From assembly GCA_011800805.1 (NCBI GenBank), contig MPNW01000112.1, positions 131,291-142,565 on the forward strand: DNA of 11,275 nucleotides, read 5' to 3'. Source of the DNA: Hirudo medicinalis (Eukaryota; Annelida; Clitellata; Hirudinida; Hirudinidae). Numbering within the stretch: position 1 is the stretch's first letter; every line of letters begins with the position of its first letter. A model generated the notes under the pieces. The model was not told the origin of the DNA. It saw only the letters and a program-made list of their open reading frames with translations, and did not search any database. Positions 6,508 through 11,275 of this stretch are shown here, piece after piece. Position numbers and translations under genes: made by a program.

Positions 6508-6884
6508 TTAGCACATGTAGGCGGAGATGGCGCACTTACGCTCGCACTCCTCCTGCGGGAGAAGGGCGTGCCACCTGGCGGCGGGTGAGCGGTTGTACTT
6601 AACCAGGCAGTTCCAGTGCGCATGTTCTCGACTTCCCGTCGAATATTTGCCCATGCTGAAGCGCCCCACCAAGGTCTTGGAAGGCCCCCTTGATCCTGAT
6701 TTGGGGTATAAACCTTGTCTGCTCCAGATGCTGAAGATGAGGCTGCAACTTTGGAGCTGATCTGATCTTAGATCGAAGCTCAAGGACTCGTCATATTCCG
6801 GGTCAAGAGTGCCTCTGATGAAGCTGGTCTTTCTGTTCTTTACTTCTTTGTTGTCGATGAATTGAGTGACTTTAACATAGGAGT
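6508..6884 (-). CDS. Synaptotagmin-family gene, last exon: most of C2B domain
   Basis: On the minus strand, two bases completing an Asp codon precede 124 residues and a TAA (6510-6508). The acceptor TTTTTCATCACAG is strong. Numbering from the start of the previous exon (total 166), it contains DSYVKV (42-47), a basic strand with K54, K57, R59 and K60, the KTS..GTLDP.Y.ESLSFDL block (60-80), a long loop 3 (95-112), LVGRFSMG, the HW pair (131-132), and the WHXL motif RWHALL (145-150). These are in the order and spacing of a synaptotagmin C2B domain. Such proteins bind phospholipids and SNAREs in vesicle trafficking. Loop 3 lacks acidic residues, so C2B is probably calcium-independent. A 16-residue tail with C155, C159 and C166 ends the protein. 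The subfamily is not certain; Syt12- or Syt14/16-like members are the nearest I can suggest. Confidence 0.93.
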
Positions 6885-9800
6885 CTGTGATGAAAAAGTC
6901 GTCGTAAATAAACTTTCGAATAATGTGTAATTTGGAGAAAATAATTAAATACTTGGAAATAAATAAATAAAATAAAAATGAAATGACTATTTAGGTGGAA
7001 CATTTATGAACTATTTTTGAATTGGTAACGACACGAAAGAGAAATTAAATTTATTGCTGTCACATCTGCCTCTGGTCTCATTCGAATGTTTCCATCTCAC
7101 TCGCGACTGAAAAACACAACGACAACGACATTAATTTCAAGAGCAATTTGAGTTAAGATGTCACAAAAAACAAATAAATTAATCTTGAGACTAGTTGCGT
7201 ATTTTGTGCCTCGCGAAGTGAAGGATGCTTCAAAATTTACGAGAAGAAGTTTAATTGTTTAAAACGGAGAATGAGGAAAGTTTTATGACAGCTTTTGAAT
7301 CCCAGATGAAATCTCAGCGCTCATTTTTTATTTATGAGACCACCCGACCAGAGAGTTGTAAAATATGACGTTTCTGCATTTGCAAGATGAATTTCAGAGG
7401 TAAGTTCGAGCAAGAAGGTTGCTTACAAGTGGTAAATGGATGTGATGACCGACACCAGTTGCAAAAAAAGATGATTAGAAAGGATCGCTTATGCCATCTT
7501 GTGCAATCAACTTGGAAGTGATGCTTCGTGTACAACTCGCTTGTCGTGCATCTGCGTCGAGGGCGCTTCTACGTTATAATCAAAGGAAGACCACCACGGT
7601 TTCCTGCTGACAACGGCGTTGCAGAATTGCAGGTGAAAAAAACACGATGACCAGGTTGGTTCTTCGTAAAACACGATGACCAGGTTGGTTTTTCGTAAGA
7701 CACGATGACCAGGTTGGTTCTTCGTAAAACACGATGACCAGGTTGCTTCCTATCCTTGTTAAAAAAGAGCTCCGACACAATTTTTCTTTCGATTTTCGGT
7801 GAAACTTGCTATTCTTGGTAGACCGCCACGAGTAGTTTGAGTGGTGATGATTAAGTTCTTATTCATTCTTTTATTTATTTTTAGAGATATTTTTCAACAA
7901 TTCACCTCAAACACAAACTTTAAAGCCACAAAAGAAACTAAAATAAAATAACTCAAGGGTAAGTCTTAAGGAAGCTCTTAATTAACGTCAATTAGCTTCC
8001 GCTAATTATGGCGATAATATTTATAACAACGATCATGACGATGCGTCTTATTTACAAGTATTAATTATTAATAAATGAATTTATTTACTCATTTATCTGT
8101 TTAATTAATTGTTTATTTGTTTAATTTGAATTTAATTAAGTCCTTCGTTTTGAAGTTGTCCGCTCCAATTTAATTGATGTGAATGTGTAATCCCCGTCAT
8201 TTCTTTGATGTGTGTTTCGACGAAGAATGAAGTTGATTTCTGGTGTGAAAACGTCATGAATGATGAAGTTGTCAGATAAAATAAAACTGCACACGGTGAT
8301 TAGTGTGATAGTATGATAATTTAAGTACCAGAAGATATTTTTACTACTCATTTGTACTTTTTTTTGGTCAAAATAAACTTAATGACCTTTTCTGAGAAGT
8401 TTACATTTTTTTAGTACTTGAGTTTGCCACACATGAAGAACAAATCTTCGGTATAGAAATTATTTTTTTAATAATAAAAATGCTTCTTCAATTATTACTC
8501 TTAGGCTTCGGCTCAGGAAAGCAATGCAACATTTGTTGGCAACATTTATCGGCAACATTCGTGACGGAAGACGACTCAAAGTTCTTTGAAAGTTCTCTGA
8601 AGATAAATTGCAAAATTAGGGTTCAAAGAAGTGCAAGGGTGGACAAAAGTTCATCATTTAAGAACCTTCCCTTGAAATGAATTGAACGAAATCACGTGTT
8701 TAATGCTGCTGACGTAGAAAGCAGTGGAAGCCAAAGTCGATATTTCAGTAACATTTCCTTGCTGGGGAATGCAATACAACAGCATGTTTTGCTTTTTAAG
8801 GCTTACATTTGAATGTTTTTTTTGATTCGTGGGTGGCCATAGCAGTCAATAGTTGCTTTGTAAGCTGTTGCCATCAATTTTCATAGTCCAGAGTTTCTAT
8901 GCCTCTCCACGGAGATTTCAAAGGTGGTTGATTTGAATTAGTGCTCAAAAAATAACATTCTTGTAAAACAAGGTGCAGTAGGCTTTGATTATTTCTGAAT
9001 TTTTGTACGTTTCTATTACATTCTCTAAACTTTCTTCATTTGTGAAGTTTTATCACGAGATGTCACATTTCTCCGAGGAACCCACGTTTGATTGAAGTTG
9101 GAATCATTCATTTGCACTTTCAACTTCATTCCACATCAGTGGAAACATTCCAGTAACAAATTTTCTAAAAAAGTTCGAAAATCATTCAAATCACTTTCTT
9201 TTCCTGGAAATTTGTCAGATCCCCTTCCGTCCAAGAGGAGGTTCGTTCCATTTATTGGAGTGGAATTTGTTCCGCATGGATTGTATTTTTAGTTATTAAA
9301 TTATGCACTGTTGATAGCGTTGTGTTTATTATTCGCTTGCGTGGTATTTCATTTGTTTTGTCACTTAAGCTGGGAAGATGTTTTCCAAGTATTTTAAAAC
9401 TGTAACTATTACTTCAACACAAAGCTTTAGACATTTCAGAGTTTTAAATACTTAGGAATGTTAACTTTTGTTTGCCATATTTTGTTGACCTTATTTTGAG
9501 GCATTAATAATATATAATTATATAACTATATTTGTAATCCAGGAAGAAAGTTATTTACACTCTCTTGCGATGTTTTCAAGCTTATCGTTTCAATAAATTC
9601 ATTATGCATTCAATTTTTCAACTTTAGAAGTTATTTTTAAACAATAAATGAAATAAATTTAATGTTTAAATGTTTTAAATTTCATTTATAATTTATTAAA
9701 ACATATTGCGCATATTATTATGCTAATAATAAGTTCTAAAATCAGAAATAATTTCTGAAGTCATTATGCAAATGAAGGCGAATCATTTGTGGTCGCAAAC

Positions 9801-9961
9801 GTGATTTAAAGATCCCATTAGCTTCATTTGCAACTGAACAAATAATCATTGAATGTAAAATGAAAAAATAAATAAATAAATGAAACTAATTATATCTAAT
9901 TATATTGCTTTAATAATAATTAATTGATAATTATTCAACAAATAGTTTTAAACAATTAAAC
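6885..9961 (-). other. Phase-1 intron of the synaptotagmin gene (about 3.08 kb)
   Basis: The intron has a GT at 9961-9960 and an AG at 6886-6885 (minus strand). It splits the Asp42 codon of C2B calcium loop 1. It is AT-rich, with poly-T and ATTTA/AAATA runs, and carries a 29-bp minisatellite at 7641-7748. I found no convincing coding exon on either strand. The open frames inside (for example + 8480-8680 and + 9092-9292) show no protein-family features. Confidence 0.85.
7641..7748. repeat. 29-bp minisatellite, about 3.7 copies
   Basis: CACGATGACCAGGTTG recurs at 7643, 7672, 7701 and 7730, exactly 29 bp apart, followed by GTTCTTCGTAA or a one-base variant. The unit is not a multiple of three, so each minus-strand frame passes through all three readings of the unit. 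It lies in the synaptotagmin intron. Confidence 0.95.
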
Positions 9962-10085
9962 CTGTTCCGTTGGTGAAGTCGGTCTGCAGAATCTGATGCG
10001 CCTTGATGACGTCAACGTTGAGTCTTCCTGCCGCAGGGAGAAAGTTCAAGGACACGAGCAGGTTTCCGAGGTCAGGAGAGGTCAA
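9962..10085 (-). CDS. Synaptotagmin-family gene, penultimate exon: start of C2B domain
   Basis: On the minus strand this exon gives 41 codons plus one base. The acceptor TGTTCTTCTACCTCAG is textbook and the donor is AACAG|GTTTAA. The peptide NLLVSLNFLPAAGRLNVDVI matches the opening beta strands of synaptotagmin C2B domains (pattern G-x-L-x-x-S-L-x-Y-x-P-x-x-x-R-L-x-V). It then runs to Q-T-D36 in calcium loop 1. Joining the extra base to the next exon makes D42, which restores the D-x5-D spacing of loop 1. That fit supports both exons and shows no exon is missing between them. The upstream C2A and transmembrane exons are beyond the right edge. Confidence 0.92.
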
Positions 10086-10186
10086 CTGAGGTAGAAGAAC
10101 ATAAATTATGCAAATTAAGTTATTGTAATGAATTGGATTTAATTGAAAGTAATTATTTAAATAACGTGAAATATATTAATTTAATA

Positions 10187-10390
10187 AATAACATAATATA
10201 AATAAATTAATTATATATTATAAAATAAATAAATTAATTATGTAATATAAAATAAATAAATTAATTATATATTATAAAATAANAATTAATTATGTAATAT
10301 AAAATAAATAAATTAATTATGTAATATAAAATAAATAAATTAATTATGTAATATAAAATAAATAAATTAATTATGTAATATAAAATAAAT
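10187..10390. repeat. 27-bp AT-rich tandem array, about 7 copies, with one N
   Basis: TGTAATATAAAATAAATAAA recurs at 10293, 10320, 10347 and 10374 with a 27-bp period. Older copies to the left, at about 10214, 10241 and 10267, have TATATTA in place of TGTAATA in two cases. An ambiguous base at 10283 lies in a unit that is one base short, suggesting an assembly or sequencing problem in the array. Confidence 0.92.
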
Positions 10391-10417
10391 GTTGTTCGCC
10401 GTGAAATTAATTGTTCC

Positions 10418-10576
10418 ATGAACATCACAACTTCCGACAGTCGTGAATATCAATGTCCTTCCCTAAAACATGGCTGTCGTCATAATGAGGACGACGACGA
10501 CGACGAAGAGGAGGAAGATGACGATGATGATGATGATGATGATGGTAACGATGATGACAGTTTGCATCTCCAATAA
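10418..10576 (+). other. Short open frame (52 codons) with an acidic run, probably not a gene
   Basis: It opens at ATG 10418 and closes at TAA 10574-10576. After about 22 ordinary residues including CPSLKHGC it becomes a run of 18 Asp/Glu residues. It overlaps the trinucleotide repeat and lies on the strand opposite to the host gene, inside an intron. I would not call it a gene without transcript support. Confidence 0.2.
10488..10557. repeat. Compound GAC/GAG/GAT trinucleotide repeat
   Basis: GAC units pass through GAA/GAG units into GAT units. In one plus-strand frame this gives an uninterrupted Asp/Glu run; see the small frame at 10418-10576. Confidence 0.9.
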
Positions 10577-10700
10577 CTTGTAATTACAGAATTTGTTGAG
10601 TCACATGTAACACGTTACTAATTAATTAAAGAAGACAACGGTTGATGTTAATAAATTGGAGTATATTTCCTAATTTAGTTATTTAAATTTAAAAGTCTTT

Positions 10701-10803
10701 CATTTATATAGCGCCATATGCATAGCGTTAGAGTCGCTTTTTTGTTAACCATTTATGTCTCTGCCCAATGCTATGCAGGCTGGGTTTCGAACACGACACA
10801 TAG
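10701..10803. repeat. Possible dispersed (SINE-like) repeat fragment
   Basis: The stretch opens with TTTATATAGCGCC, a sequence I recall from dispersed repeats in many invertebrate genomes. It contains GGGTTTCGAACACG; on the minus strand GTTCGAAAC fits the tRNA-type B-box pattern GWTCRANNC. An 8-bp inverted repeat (TGCATAGC 10719-10726 / GCTATGCA 10770-10777) lies inside. No A box or target-site duplication was found. Confidence 0.35.
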
Positions 10804-11106
10804 TGACTGTTTCCGTTAACCTCCGTGTGCAGGAACGCATCCTATTCATCCAAACTGCATCATTTTAACGTGAAAGCCTCAAGTGTTGAGAGTTTAAAGT
10901 TTTTCTGTTATTTCACCAACAAATATAAATCACAACATGTTTACAAGGATCAGTCCTGAGTCATCAGACTTGACGTCACGAATCAGATTTGTCCACAACA
11001 GCAACACACTGAAACGAACCAAGACACTAAAATTTGCAATCGCAAATTGCATGCGATGTCTGGACGTTTAATTTGCCAAAGGACAGTCGGATTCAAAAAC
11101 ATTGGA

Positions 11107-11142
11107 CCATCATCATCATCATCGTCATCGTCATCGTCATCG

Positions 11143-11179
<37 letters not shown>

Positions 11180-11230
11180 AATAGCCATTGTCATCATCGT
11201 AATAGTCATCATCACAATAGTCATCGTTGA
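11107..11230. repeat. (CAT/CGT)n microsatellite
   Basis: CATCAT units alternate with CGTCAT, become a pure CAT run near 11145-11178, then turn irregular up to the window edge. Plus-strand translation gives only an Ile/Val run, so the open frame here is an artefact of the repeat. Confidence 0.93.
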
Positions 11231-11275
11231 CGTCAAATTCATGGCCTCCAACTTACACATTCGTAGCCTTTAGAG

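Larger units (their letters stand above)
10086..11275 (-). other. Upstream intron of the synaptotagmin gene, repeat-rich, to window edge
   Basis: The sequence before the 10085 acceptor is AT-rich and dominated by repeats. I searched the minus strand for C2A-type peptides and found none. The preceding exon is probably to the right of the window. Perfect CRE and AP-1 sequences occur at 10597-10603, 10957-10963, 10971-10978 and 11228-11235. Confidence 0.65.

Noticed and set aside
6527..6760. Plus-strand frame of 77 codons over the GC-rich block
   Set aside because: The opposite strand carries a clear C2B domain; this frame is its shadow.
6889..6950. Upstream extension of the last synaptotagmin exon
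   Set aside because: The minus-strand frame is open to about 6950 and other AG sites exist (6913, 6951), but only the start at 6884 restores the D-x5-D loop when joined to the previous exon.
7569..7780. Two minus-strand frames of 66-69 codons with WSSC/NQPGHRV repeats
   Set aside because: They are translations of the 29-bp minisatellite, which reads through every frame, and lack any coding support.
8480..8680. Plus-strand frame starting with a leucine-rich, signal-like peptide
   Set aside because: It lies alone in a long intron on the strand opposite to the host gene, with no domain and an AT-rich context; probably chance.
11034..11273. Plus-strand frame with a long Ile/Val run that looks like a membrane segment
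   Set aside because: The hydrophobic run is the CAT/CGT microsatellite.

Overview
This window is nuclear DNA from a eukaryote, very probably an invertebrate animal. It has short exons separated by GT-AG introns, AT-rich introns full of TAA, GAT and CATC microsatellites, several 27-30 bp minisatellites, and exons with no CpG depletion. The two genes are animal families. Sparse CpG depletion and compact introns fit a lophotrochozoan such as an annelid or mollusc, but that placement is an inference.

Left half (499-5015, + strand): the 3' part of a gene for an F-BAR / C1 / RhoGAP protein of the ARHGAP29 / ARHGAP45 (HMHA1) / GMIP family. I could join 15 consecutive exons by eye. Every junction is GT-AG and phase-compatible. 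Together they give 1,623 nt, or 540 codons plus a stop. They encode the end of the F-BAR coiled region, a linker, a C1 zinc finger with all eight ligands, a RhoGAP domain with its arginine finger, and a Ser/Thr-rich tail. The N-terminal F-BAR exons lie to the left of the window. A 19-nt microexon sits in the tail-coding part.

Middle (5016-6507): the space between two convergent genes. It should hold the 3' UTR of each gene. It also has a GAT microsatellite, a 13-bp triplicate, an 11-bp inverted repeat and one exon-like open stretch of unknown meaning.

Right half (6508-10085, - strand): the last two exons of a synaptotagmin-family gene, separated by an intron of about 3.08 kb. They encode a complete C2B domain ending in the WHXL motif, plus a short cysteine-containing tail. 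Calcium loop 1 keeps its aspartates, while loop 3 has none. The intron carries a 29-bp minisatellite. To the right (10086-11275) lies the next intron of this gene. It holds a 27-bp AT-rich tandem array with an ambiguous base, Asp/Glu-type and CAT-type microsatellites, a probable dispersed-repeat fragment, and a cluster of perfect CRE/AP-1 sequences.

The two genes are neighbours tail-to-tail and share no obvious pathway. One product regulates Rho GTPases at membranes and the other is a membrane-trafficking C2 protein. I see no prokaryotic operon, viral gene, CRISPR array, tRNA, rRNA or intact transposon. The most interesting points are the obligatory-looking 19-nt microexon with its possible alternative C-termini, and the asymmetric loss of calcium ligands in the synaptotagmin C2B domain.
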